Assembly (NCBI GenBank): GCA_012064385.1
Contig: QRDG01000524.1
Coordinates: 2,139,489 to 2,203,488 of the forward strand
Length of the DNA: 64,000 bases
DNA from: Puccinellia tenuiflora
Taxonomy: Eukaryota; Streptophyta; Magnoliopsida; Poales; Poaceae
Direction of reading: 5' to 3'
Below, piece after piece: positions 54,555-64,000 of the stretch. How positions within the stretch are numbered: the first letter of the stretch is position 1; the number at the start of each line of letters is the position of its first letter. The notes under the pieces are model-generated. The model saw only the letters and a list, made by a program, of their open reading frames with translations, made no database searches and was not told the DNA's origin. Both the position numbers and the translations under genes were made by a program.

Positions 54555-57500
54555 ATGGCTCCCAAGAGGGCAACCGACGGCCAGAAGGGCAAGGCCGCGA
54601 TGCAGACCGGCACGTCTGCAGCGGTGGTGCGGGGCGCCGCGCCCCAGGGGACGATGCCGGAATCCCTCGTCGGCGCAGCGGCGGTTTCCAGGGTGTAGCA
54701 CCTGGTGGCCGCCAACACCCACGAGCTCGGCGCCACCATAGCGCCCGGCGGCAGCAAGGTCGGCGTGGGGTACTACCCCGTCTTCCTTCACACACTCTAT
54801 GCCGGCCTCGTTCCTCCCTTCTCCAGCTTCCTCCTGGCGATTCTTGAAGCGTACCGGATCCAGCTCCTTCATCTCCACCCCAACTCCGTGCTCATTCTCG
54901 CCATCTTTGCCTACCTCTGCGAGGCATACGGCGGTGTCCACCCCTCGGTGGCCCTCTTTCGCAGCTTCTACTCCCTCCGGAGCACCAAGTCGAACGAGCG
55001 GCTTGGATGCGTCTCCTTCCGCATCGCCGCCGCCAGAAGTGAGGAATACATCCCCATCGCGTGGCAGGGTGAGAATGCCATCACCGAGGTGACGAAGAAG
55101 GTGGAGAAGTTCCGCGAGAAGTGGCTCTTCGTTCGCACCAAGTCGTCGAACCGCAACCTGGAGGTACCCGCGGCGCCGCCGAGGAAGTGGGCGCGTTGGG
55201 CGAGTGGTGATTTCGAGGGCCCTAAGCTCATGGCGGTGTATGAGCGTATTCAGGTGCTCTGTGAGGCCGGGCTCACCGGCCGGATGGTGGCGAATGATTT
55301 TGTTGCACGCCGCATTGCTCCTCTTCAATGGCATTCGGCGCCGATGTGGACCTATTCAGGCCCGGATGACAGGATGCGCCTCAGCCCCGATGATCTCTCC
55401 CCGGAAGAGCTGAAGCAGATCATGAGGGCCCTCTTTGCCACGACGTCCATTTCACCCCCAAGCAACGACGACGCCCTGCCGCTGTTCGTATATATGGATG
55501 AGAACGTGCGCGAGGCCCGTAGGCTCCTACCCCTCTTTGACGAGTGGGGCATCAGACCCGCGAGGCTCGTCGGGTCCCGCCGCAACCCGTGGGCGGCGGA
55601 GCAGGAACAGGCGGGCGACGCGCTGGAGCCGGACGAGGATGAAGGGTCCGGCGAGGACGAGGCTTCCCGAGGCGCCAACCCCTCTGGCGAGGAGGAAACT
55701 TCCCGAGGTACCAACCCCTCTGGCGAGGATGCCGGTTCAAGGAACGTGCCGCCCGGCGCGGACCTCCAGGAGATTTCCTCTAGCGGTGACGAGGACGCCT
55801 TCCGCGTGGTCCGTTCCCATCGCCCTACGGAGGAGGGCAGCAGCAGGAGGGGGCGTCACGAGCCCCGCGCCAAGGCCCTCCACGACAAGGACGCCGGGGC
55901 CGTCTCAAGGGATGCACCTCCCGAGGAGGCAGCGGCACCTCCCGAAGAGGCCGGAGCGAGCGCCCTCCAGCCGCCCAGGGGGAAGAAAAGGGTGTGGAGA
56001 GCGGTCGACGAGTAAGTTTGGTCTTTTTTTTCTTTCAGCACTTGCTTCAGAGGAACTCCTCCTGAGGAGTCTATGCTTTGCTTGTGTTTCTTCAGTGTAC
56101 CCGCGGCGCCGAGGAAACGGCGTCTCCGCAAGCTTGGGGAGATCGCCAGCGCCGCCGAGGAGGCACCTGTGGCCGACGAGCCGCAGCAGGCGGCCGTCGA
56201 GCCGCGGCAAGCGGCTGACGAACCGCGACGATCGGCTGACGAGCCGAGGCTGGCGACTGACGAGCCGTAGCAAGCGGCTGTGGAGTCGCAGCAGGAGACA
56301 GTCCCTCCCGCGGGTGAGCACCGCGCGGAGGTGGTGGTGGTCGAGGAGGTGACGACGTCTCCATCTAGGGGAGCTTCTCCCCCCGTGGTTGAACACCGCG
56401 AGGAGGAGGTGATTGAGCTGGCGACGCCTCCGCCAACTCGGGCTGCTACTCCTCCTGCGGCCGAGCACCGCGAGGAAGAGGAAGCGGTCGACGAGGAGAT
56501 CGTCCTGGAGCCACCCCCAGAGACGGAGGAGGCTCCAACAAGAGGGGCGGACGCGCCCGAGGCCACGGCAGGCACGGCCACCGTTGAAGGGGCGGGGAGC
56601 GCCCCTGAAGAGCAAGAGGCGGTGGTGCCTCTGGTGCCCCCAAGCGGCGGGGCCGGGGGCGAGAGGACGCCCAGCCCCCTGAGGGCTCTCGACGCGGGCG
56701 GCGAGGAGGGCGCCCCCACGAGCCCCCAAGCCGCGACGGGGGCCGCTACAAGCTCGGGGCAAGGTGCCCTGGGCGCCTCGACGAGCATCGAGGCCTCTGT
56801 GCCCCACGACGACGCAGGGGCCCTGGCGCTGGGTGAGCCGCGCCCTCGCGCGGTTCGCCGCGACGTTGTCTTCCGCCAATCGCGGCAGGCGCTCGACGAG
56901 CTGGCGGCGCAGCTCGCCGAGGAAGATCTCGCCAGGGAGAAGGAGCGGGCGAGGCTTGCCGACGCCTGGGCCCTTCTCCACGAGCGGGTGGAAATGTGCC
57001 GCCGGCAGGACGCGGCGGCAAGGGCGGCGCGCGAAGAAGCGATGCGCTTCGCGAAGGAGACCCGCGACAGCGTCAAGCGGGAGGCGGCTGAGGTCATGGA
57101 CCAGCTGGACGCCGCCCGGGAGGCGCTGGAGACGGAGACCACCGCCAAGCACCAGGAGCTGGCGGCCGCAGAGAAAAAGTTCGCCAACGAGTCTGAGGCC
57201 ACGAGGACCAGCTTGAAGGAGTTGCGCGAGCAACTGGATACCCGTGAGGGGCAGCTAGCGCCTCGCGAGACCGAGCTGAATCGGCGCGAGGGGGAGCTCT
57301 CCCTCCAGGAGAACGAGCTGCATCAACGCGAGGAGCAAATCCAACTGCTCGAGGTGGCCCAGGCCATCCGCGAGGGGCAACTGCAAGAGCGCGAGAATTC
57401 GGTGGCCAGGAGCGAGGCCACCCGTAAGGAGCGCCACGACAAGGCCAACGCCGACCTTGCGGCAAAGCAGAAGCGGACCCAGGATGAGGCCGACGCCAGG

Positions 57501-58234
57501 GTTGAGCGCATCCGCGAGAGCCTCGCCAACGACTACGACGCCAAGGCCAAGATGCAGGAAGAGCGCTTCACAAAGAAACGCAACGAGTTCCTGCATCAGG
57601 TCGAGGGGCTCGAGAAGTCGGAGAGGGAGTTGACCTCTCGCCTCCAGCGCGCCAAGGAGGCGCTGGCTCACGCGGAGAAGGAGATCGTGACCCTGAAGGC
57701 GGACCTGAGCGACCTCCAGCAGCAGGTGGGACCGGCCGCGGACCGCGCGGAGCAAGCGCAGGACTCCGCGCGGCACAGCCGGGCCATGACGCGCCAGCGC
57801 CAGCTCATGCTCCACGAGTTGGTTCGCCGCGCGAACGCCATCGGGGACGACCTGAGGATTGAGGTCCCCCACCTTCCCTCGGAGGGATCGACGACGAGGC
57901 AGCACACACGCAATTCTTCGGGCAATTCCTCGGGGAGATTGAAAAGGTCGCGAAACGCTTCGACGAGCGCAGTGTGGCGGAGAGCCGCGATCTCCTCGTC
58001 CTTGCCACCAGCCGCGTCTTCAGTAACCTTCTGAAGCTCTGGCCCTCGTTCAACCTCGAGGCCGTGATGGAGCCGGTCGAGATCCGCAGCAAGGCGGGGG
58101 AGGCCGCTGAGGTGCTTGCCAAGAAGTACGACCAGGTCTTGGTCAACGAGGACGAAGGCGATGGCGAGGAAGGCGCCCTGGAGGCGGGAGCTGCCGCGGA
58201 TGGAGCGGGGACCTCAGGAGGCGCGACGGCCTGA
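54555..58234 (+). pseudogene. Antisense accessory gene of the Tat element (Transposase_28-like, spliced)
   Basis: This gene runs opposite to pol, between integrase and the 3' LTR. The ATG at 54555 opens about 1,200 codons in two exons (54555-56011 and 56096-58234). Residues about 60-260 resemble the Pfam family 'Putative gypsy type transposon' (Transposase_28): YYPVFLHTLYAGLVPPFSSF, HPNSVLILAIFAYLCEAYGG, SVALFRSFYSLRS. An acidic, serine/proline-rich linker follows, then a long EAR-rich coiled coil (about 56850-57800) and a C-terminal IEKVAKRFDE/LKLWPSFNLE segment. Defects: TAG at 54696-54698, TAG at 56268-56270 and a one-base frameshift at about 57886, so this copy is dead. Members of this class occur on the antisense strand in Tat elements such as maize Grande; their function is unknown. 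It is element cargo, not a host gene. Confidence 0.8.
56012..56095 (+). other. GT-AG intron (84 nt) in the antisense gene
   Basis: Donor GTAAGTTTGG at 56012 and acceptor TTTCTTCAG ending at 56095. The interval is T-rich and contains stops, while the flanking frames fit together exactly when it is removed (codon phase 2). An earlier AG at 56038 would give an intron too short for plants. Because the element's own RNA is made from the other strand, this intron cannot be removed during retrotransposition. Confidence 0.78.
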
Positions 58235-59447
58235 ACTCCTTCCTGTAGCTGGTCGTGCATGAGGCACATTATCGTGGTATTTTGGCTGTAATAACTTTTG
58301 TAAAGACTTGCTTTTAGCTTTGGAACGTGCTTGTGAATGTCCCTTGGGTGGCTTTTGTCTTTTCCCTTCATGTCTTTTTCGCTCTACGTCTTAGGACCCT
58401 CTCTTAGCGCTACACCACCGCCGCTTCGGTATGTGCGAGTCAGTGCTCCACAAGTCCGGGGGGTGCGTGAGGCCTCAAGAAGTAAGAGCTCCGCGAAGCG
58501 CGATGCTTGGGGCTCCCCTTTGACGTGCAAGCAGCCCATGAGGCGTGGGAGAGAGAAAGGAGACTCGAGGGGCAAAAACCAGCAAGAGGAAATTCGACCA
58601 AGTTCTTGTACTTAGCTTGACGAGGCGTTTCCGCCTTGGAGAGGGTGTTGGTTCCCTGGCGAGGCGTTGTTGCCTTGGAGAGGGTGTCTGATGCTTGTTA
58701 CCTGCACTTGGACAGATAGGCATACCCACAAGCAATAGATAACTATATAACTTGAGCCCGTAGGTTCCTTCATGTGTGTCTCACGAGGAGAACGAGCACC
58801 AAGGTTTTGGTGATCCTTGGTGAGTTGACGTGCGCGGGAGCTGACCCATGAGTTCAGAGCTCCTTGGGAGTTGACATGCATGAGAGCTGATCCGCAAGTT
58901 CAGAGCTCGGATCCCTTGGGTTTTAGGTGCTGCCGGGATGCTCCCGTGGCATGGCACCCTGCTAGCCCCCGCTCGTGAGATACACAGGAGGGATCATACG
59001 AGCGAGAATAAACAGTAATAACAGCTTTGCCGAAGCCGCAAAATATGCTGGCGCGATGCGCAAGAGTTCAAATTGTCCTGAGACATAGGTTCATTACACT
59101 GGCGTGGCCAGAAGCACAAAAAATCCGCCATGCTCTTGGCATGGGGTCCACATTCTGTGGCTGAGACTCTCGAGAGGCGTGCCCGAGGCAGACGCATGTA
59201 GAGAGAGCTCAGGGGGCCCCTATGCGGGGGTGGCTTTTAGCCTGCGTTCCACCATGACCGGCATGGGGATCCACCTCGCCAAGACATGGTGCCTGAAGAG
59301 GTTACCATGCCGAGGCTTGGTGGCTTGGGAGTCTTCTCGAACGGCCCGCGGCAACGTATAGTAGAGAGGGGAGCCCGAAATTTTTCCTCGTGGAGGGTGA
59401 TGGCGCGTGGCTCTCCCTTGATGCAAAAAATTGCTCGCCGAGGGCGA
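58235..59447. other. Non-coding region between the antisense gene and pol
   Basis: This lies between two tail-to-tail genes. Two ~43-bp direct units with GAGGCGTT and GCCTTGGAGAGGGTG occur at 58621-58690, and the phrases TGAGTTGACGTGC and GGGAGTTGACATGC repeat near 58820-58880. It probably holds the 3' ends of both transcripts. Confidence 0.5.
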
Positions 59448-62400
59448 TCAGGGGTAGAACTTGCGCAGGTGTTGGATGTTCCAGGGGTTGGCGACAGGGA
59501 TGCCGTCCTCCGTCTCGAGCCGCGCGGAGCCAGGCCTGGCGATGTGCACGACTCTGTAGGGGCCTTCCCACATTGGTGAGAGCTTGTGGAGGCCTGCCCT
59601 GGAGAGGATTCTCCTCAGGACAAGGTCTCCTGCTTCGAGAGTGCGCGGCCGGATGTGGCGGCTGTGGTAGCGACGGAGGTCTTGCTGGTACCTTGCCGCT
59701 CTCAGGGCCGCATTGCGGCGGAGCCCTTCAAGCAGCAGCAGGTCGTCGTTGCGGAGTTCGTCCACCTCAGCCTCCTTGAAGGCCAAGACTCGCGGAGAGC
59801 CATGAGTGATCTCGCTGGGGAGGACGGCTTCAGCGCCATAGACGAGGGAGAACGGCGTCTCACCAGTTGGCTTTGTTGGCGTGGTGCGGATGGACCAGAG
59901 CACCGAGGGGAGCTCATCGATCCAATGCTTGCCGCTGGCCTTGAGGCGGTTGAAGCTTCTCGTCTTGAGGCCCTTGAGCACCTCGGCGTTGGCTCGTTCG
60001 GCCTGCCCGTTGCTTCGTGGATGCGCCACCGAGGCGTAGCAGATTTGGGCACCGATGCTGCCGCAGTAGGACTTGAAGGCGCCACTGATGAATTGTGAGC
60101 CGTTGTCGGTGATGATGCGATTGGGCACGCCGAAGCGGCAGACCAGGCTCCTTATGAATTTTACCGCCGACTTCGCCGGAATGGTGCGCACGGGCTCCAC
60201 CTCAGGCCACTTGGTGAATTTGTCGATGGCGACGTAGAGGTAGCGGTAGCCCCCGAGCGCTCGCGGGAAGGGTCCCAGCAGGTCCAGCCCCCAGACCGCG
60301 AACGGCCAGGAGAGCGGGATCGTCTGGAGTCCTTGCGCGGGCTGGTGGATTTGCTTGGCGTGGAATTGGCATGCGTCGCAGGATTGGACGATTTCGGCAG
60401 CATCTTGAAGCACTGAGGGCCAGTAGAAACCACTCCGGAAGACCTTGCCTGCAATGGTGCGCGAGGAAGAGTGGTGGCCGCACTCGCCGCTGTGTATGTC
60501 GTTGATGAGCTGGCGGCCTTCCTCGGCAGGGGACGCACCGCAGCGCAACCCCATTGGGTCGCTTGCGGTACAGGTCTCCGTCGTGGAGGCAATAGGACTT
60601 GGCCTGGCGAGCAATTCTCTCGGCCTCTGCGTCGTCTCGGGGAGGGCTCGGTTCTGCAGGTAGTTCTTGATCTCGTCGATCCAACCAGTGTCTTGTCGTA
60701 CCAGAGTCAGCAGCAAGCGATCGCCCGAGGGCAACCCACAGTTTGGTGCTCCGCTTGGTGGGGCAGGTGGGAGCTCCTCGTCGATGCTGGTGTTGACCAC
60801 AGGCTGCTTGACTGAGGCCTTGGTGAGCCTCTCCTCGAATACTCCAGGCTTCTGGGCTTCTCTTCTTGCTGCTCGCCGAGCAATTTCATCTGCCTCTTGG
60901 TTTTCTGCCCGCGGGATGTGCTTGAGCTCCATGCCCCTGAAGTGTTTCTCCAGCTTGCGTACCTCTTCAAGGTAGGCCACCATGTAGGTGTCCTTAGGCG
61001 TGTAGCTTTTGTTGGAGAAGTTGACGAGGAGCTGGGAGTCGCCCTTGATGAGGATGTACTTGATGCCGAGGGCGATGGCGGCTCTGAGCCCGGCGAGGAG
61101 GCCTTCATACTCAGCGATGTTGTTGGAGACCTTGTCGTTGTCCTTGAAGCACAGTTGGACGGCGTAGTAGAGCTTGTCGCCTGTCGGTGAGGTGAGGACG
61201 GCACCAGCCCCTGCACTCCTGGCCGCAAAGGCGCCGTCGAAGTGCATGGTCCAGTGGCTTGGTGTCGTTCCTCCTGAGGCTGTAGCCTCCTCCTCTGGAA
61301 GCTCTTCTTCTTTGCGCGTGTCCGTCCATTCGGCCATGAAATCAGCCAGCACTCTGCCCTTGATGACCCTGGTGGTGTCAAACTCCAGCTCGAAAGGTTG
61401 TAGCTCAATGCCCCAGCCTGCGACGCGATCTGTCGCGTTCGGGTTGCGCAGGACCTGCTCCAGGGGATATGAGGTGACCACCTTGATGGGGTGACCCTGG
61501 AAGTAGTGGCGCAGCTTCCTGGAGGCGATGAGGAGCGAGAAAAGGAGCTTTTGCTGCATGGGGTAGCGCTCGCGAGCGTCCCGCAGCACTGTGCTGACGA
61601 AGTACACGGGATGCTCGACGAGGGTAGTCGTTGGTGAGGCAGCGGCTGGCTCCTCCCCAGGCTCGGTGGAGTCCTTGGCGAGGTTTTCTTGGGGCTGGAG
61701 GCTTGACGAGGCTGCTTCCTTGTCAGGGGGTTCTGGGCTTGGCGAGGCGGAGTTCTGCTTGTCGAGGACTGGCTCTTCTCTTTCAGCCACCAAGACCGCG
61801 CTTGCCGTCTGAGGAGTGGCTGCAAGGTACAGCTTCAGAGGCTCGCGAGGGCGTGGGGCAACCATGATGGGTGGGCTCGCCAGATATTTCTTCAAGTCCT
61901 CAAAGGCCTTTGCTGCTTCAGGGGTCCACTTGAAGGGACCGGACCTCTTCATGATCTTGAAAAATGGCAGCGCCCTCTCGCCGAACTTGGAGATGAAACG
62001 GCCAAGGCTGGCCATACATCCCGCTAGGCGTTGCATGTCCTTGAGGCGACGAGGAGGCTGCATCTGCTCTATGGCCTTGATTTTGTCGGGGTTGGCCTCA
62101 ATGCCGCGGTGAGATACCAGGAACCCAAGGAGCTTGCCTGAAGGGACCCCGAAGACGCACTTGGCGGGGTTCAGCTTGATGTTGACCTTGCGCAGGTTGG
62201 CAAAGGTCTCCTCGAGGTCCTGGATGAGCGTGTCCTTCTCGCGGGTCTTGACGACGATGTCATCGACGTAGGCCTCTGCATTCCTCCCCATTTGAGCTCC
62301 CAAGGCGATCCTCATGAGGCGCTGGAAAGTGGCGCCGGCGTTCTTCAGGCCGAAGGGCATGCAGACGTAGCAGAACACACCACAAGGGGTGAGAAATGCT

Positions 62401-63446
62401 GTCTTCTCCTCGTCTCCTTTGCCATCTTGATCTGGTGATAACCAGAGAAGGCATCCAGAAAACAGAGGAGTGCGCAGCCGGCGGTGGAGTCCACGATCTG
62501 GTCGATCCTCGGGAGGGGATAGGGGTCCTTGGGGCAGGCCTTGTTGAGGTCGGTGAAGTCGATGCAGAGGCGGCTCCCTCCGGTGTGCTTGGGGACGACC
62601 ACACCGTTGGCGAGCCAAGTGGGGTGGACCACTTCCTTGATGATGCTGGCCTTCTTCAGCTTGTCTACTTCCTTGACGATGAAGTCTTGCTTCTCTGGCG
62701 CTTGGCGCCGCGCTTTTTGCTTGACGGGGCGTGCGTTTGGACACACGGCTAAGTGGTGCTCGATCACCTCCCTCGGTACTCCGGACATATCTGACGGTGT
62801 CCAGGCGAACATGTCAGAGTTTGCCCTGAGGAAGGCGACGAGCGCGCTTTCCTATTTGGGAGGCAGGTTGGCGCCGATGGTGACGCAAGCCCCCGAGCCG
62901 CTTGCCTCCAGAGACACTTGCTTTGTCGCGGCCTTCTCCTGGGAGAACAGCTGCTTCTTCTTCGCGGGGGGCCTCGGGAGGGGTTCCTCGTCCTCGTCAG
63001 CGGGTGACGCCACCGCGGCAGCCTTGTAGGCCGCTTGCGCAGCGTACAGGGCGTCCGAGACCACGCCGCGGATGACAATGGTGCCACCCGAGCCAGGGAG
63101 CTTGACGAGGTTGTAGGCGTGGTGGGTCACCGCCATGAATTTGGCGAGGGCGGGGTAGCCGAGTATGGCGTTGTAGGGCAGGCCGATGTGCGCGACGTCG
63201 AAGTCGATCAGCTCGGTGCGGTAGTTGGCCTGGGTACCGAAAGTGACGGGGAGCCTCACCTACCCCAAAGGGGTGGTGAGACCCTCTGTCACTCCCGAGA
63301 AGGGCCTGGTAGGCATGAGCCGCTCGTAGGGCACCTGCAGCTTCTCGAATGTCTCGACGGAGATGACGTTGAGGCCAGCACCCCCATCAATGAGCGTCTT
63401 AGAGACGGCGATGTTGTTGATGGTGGGGGTGCAGACCAGCGGGATA
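59448..63446 (-). pseudogene. Pol of the Tat-lineage element (PR-RT-RNH-RNH-IN), broken
   Basis: Right to left: protease with LIDGGAGLNVIS (about 63400) and ILGYPALAKFMAVTH; RT with AVCPNARPVKQK, CIDFTDLNKACPKDPYPLPR, MPFGLKNAGATFQRLM and the catalytic YVDD (about 62265); a first RNase H region (VYFVSTVLRDARERYPMQQK) and a second one beginning MHFDGAFA (about 61250) with NIAEYEGLLAGL and KGDSQLLV; integrase with H-H-C-C (HSGECGHH, CDACQ), aspartates in GLDLLGPF and ITDNGSQF and glutamate in GQAERAN; then the C-terminal GDLVLRR/WEGPYRVV to the stop at 59448. Breaks: TAG at 63260-63262 and 62852-62854, frame changes near 63446 and 62416, and a compensated pair near 60640 and 60527 that scrambles about 35 residues. 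Confidence 0.9.
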
Positions 63447-64000
63447 GGTGCCAACGGTTGAAGTAGACTTGGGGTGGTCGCCGGAGTCGAATGTAATGGG
63501 GCACTGGGACCACTTGAGGGGCCTGGAGGCCTCGACTCCAGGGAGGGCTGCTGCGACCTCGCGAGCGAGTTGCTTGAAGTGGCGGTTGGAGCGAGGGGCC
63601 TGAGCCCTGCCGAGGATACAAGCGGCCCCACGAGGCACCTGGTAGCCCTCGTCAGCCTCGGCAGGCAGGTTGTCGTTTGCGGGCTGGGCGGCATTGGCCT
63701 GGGGGTTCTGCTGGTAGTTGTCGTTGTAGTTGTTGTTCCAGCGTCGCCCCCCGCGGCCGCCGCGGCCTCCGCCGTGGCCTCCGTTTGCCTCGCGAGCCTC
63801 GCGAAGCCTCTTGATGTCGAAGCAGTCCTCGGTGGCGTGAGAATGCCTGTTGTGGTAGATGCAGAAGGGACGATCATCCTTCTTCTCAGGTCCTGCGGCT
63901 GGGGTGGCAGCTTGGCGAGACTGCTTGGCGTCAGGCTCTGCCGCGAGGACCGCAGTAGTCTTGCGCTTCTCGGAGGATTTCTTCTTCTTGGATCCCTCGG
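63447..64000 (-). pseudogene. C-terminal Gag of the Tat-lineage element (runs off the window)
   Basis: The minus strand encodes CIYHNRHSHATEDC at about 63860-63820, a C-x2-H-x4-H-x4-C variant of the retroviral zinc knuckle. It is followed by DIKRLREAREANGG, a glycine/arginine/asparagine-rich RNA-binding stretch, HFKQLAREVAAALPG and KWSQCPITFDSGDHP leading into protease. A one-base insertion near 63446 breaks the Gag-Pol frame. The Gag N-terminus lies beyond the window. Confidence 0.8.

Larger units (their letters stand above)
53229..64000 (-). mobile_element. Tat-lineage Ty3/gypsy retrotransposon, 3' part (runs off the window)
   Basis: Minus-orientation element with 3' LTR (53229-54287), polypurine tract, a long 3' internal region holding an antisense ORF (54555-58234), and pol/gag (59448 to the window end). 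A second RNase H domain after the first, a very long region between integrase and 3' LTR, and an antisense Transposase_28-like gene together match the Tat lineage (which includes maize Grande). The 5' LTR lies beyond the window. It inserted into the gag fragment at 53228. Stops and frameshifts show it is inactive. Confidence 0.88.

Noticed and set aside
55856..57233. Minus-strand frames of over 440 codons
   Set aside because: They are serine- or arginine-rich shadows of the coiled-coil antisense gene on the plus strand.
54555..58234. Reading the antisense gene as an ordinary host gene
   Set aside because: It lies between pol and the 3' LTR of a Tat element, and its domain is the retroelement-linked Transposase_28 type.
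59586..60098. Plus-strand frames over integrase
   Set aside because: They are shadows of the minus-strand pol gene, which has clear catalytic motifs.
1..64000. CRISPR arrays, rRNA, tRNA genes or bacterial operons
   Set aside because: No evenly spaced identical repeats with unique spacers, no rRNA phrases and no complete tRNA were seen; tRNA-Asp-like sequences are retrotransposon primer sites.

Overview
This is a stretch of grass nuclear DNA. Nested LTR retrotransposons, CACTA elements with TTTGCCGTG and TTTAGTCCCGG subterminal repeats, Stowaway and Tourist MITEs and high-GC, intronless SAUR genes all fit a large Triticeae-type genome (wheat, Aegilops or barley relatives). Species cannot be fixed from the window alone. 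I see no bacterial, phage, CRISPR, rRNA or tRNA feature.

Only two host genes are supported, and both lie in the first quarter: two small intronless SAUR (auxin-responsive) genes pointing towards each other, at 8171-8557 (+) and 15407-15796 (-). Each has a TATA box; the second also has a canonical TGTCTC auxin-response hexamer upstream. Around and between them are small insertions with clean boundaries: a Harbinger-type element holding a GC-rich foreign segment (2231-3186), a CACTA element (3692-5335), two Stowaway MITEs (7371-7647), a poly(A)-tailed retroposon with a 15-bp target-site duplication (9546-10495) and a Tourist MITE (13536-13706). A plastid-derived fragment sits at 937-1216.

From 16 kb to 53 kb the window is a pile of repeats. 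A decayed LINE (minus) is split by a Harbinger element; then come a solo LTR with a 5-bp target duplication, a second decayed LINE (plus), and a DNA transposon-like unit (23203-44164) whose pseudogene is split by a 19.4-kb LTR retrotransposon (23997-43418, target duplication CGCCC). That retrotransposon carries only a gag-like ORF. It was itself hit by a pol-bearing Ty3/gypsy element in the opposite orientation (28421-38877) and by a CACTA element (39236-40321). Further right are a truncated Harbinger transposase, two long LTRs that share a CGGTAGTACCG-type motif, and a gag fragment.

The last 10.8 kb (53229 to the window end) is the 3' part of a Tat-lineage Ty3/gypsy element on the minus strand: gag end, protease, RT, two RNase H domains and integrase, then a 3' LTR. 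Between pol and that LTR lies a roughly 1,200-codon gene on the opposite strand (54555-58234), with a Transposase_28-like domain, a long coiled coil and an apparent 84-nt GT-AG intron. This spliced antisense accessory gene is the most interesting object in the window. The copy here is inactivated by two TAG stops and a frameshift. Its pol carries two more TAG stops, and all four look like CAG-to-TAG changes.

One assembly warning: around the single N at 26989 a 1.15-kb segment is present twice, differing mainly in homopolymer lengths. This looks like two unmerged contig ends, so single-base homopolymer frameshifts elsewhere should be treated with caution.
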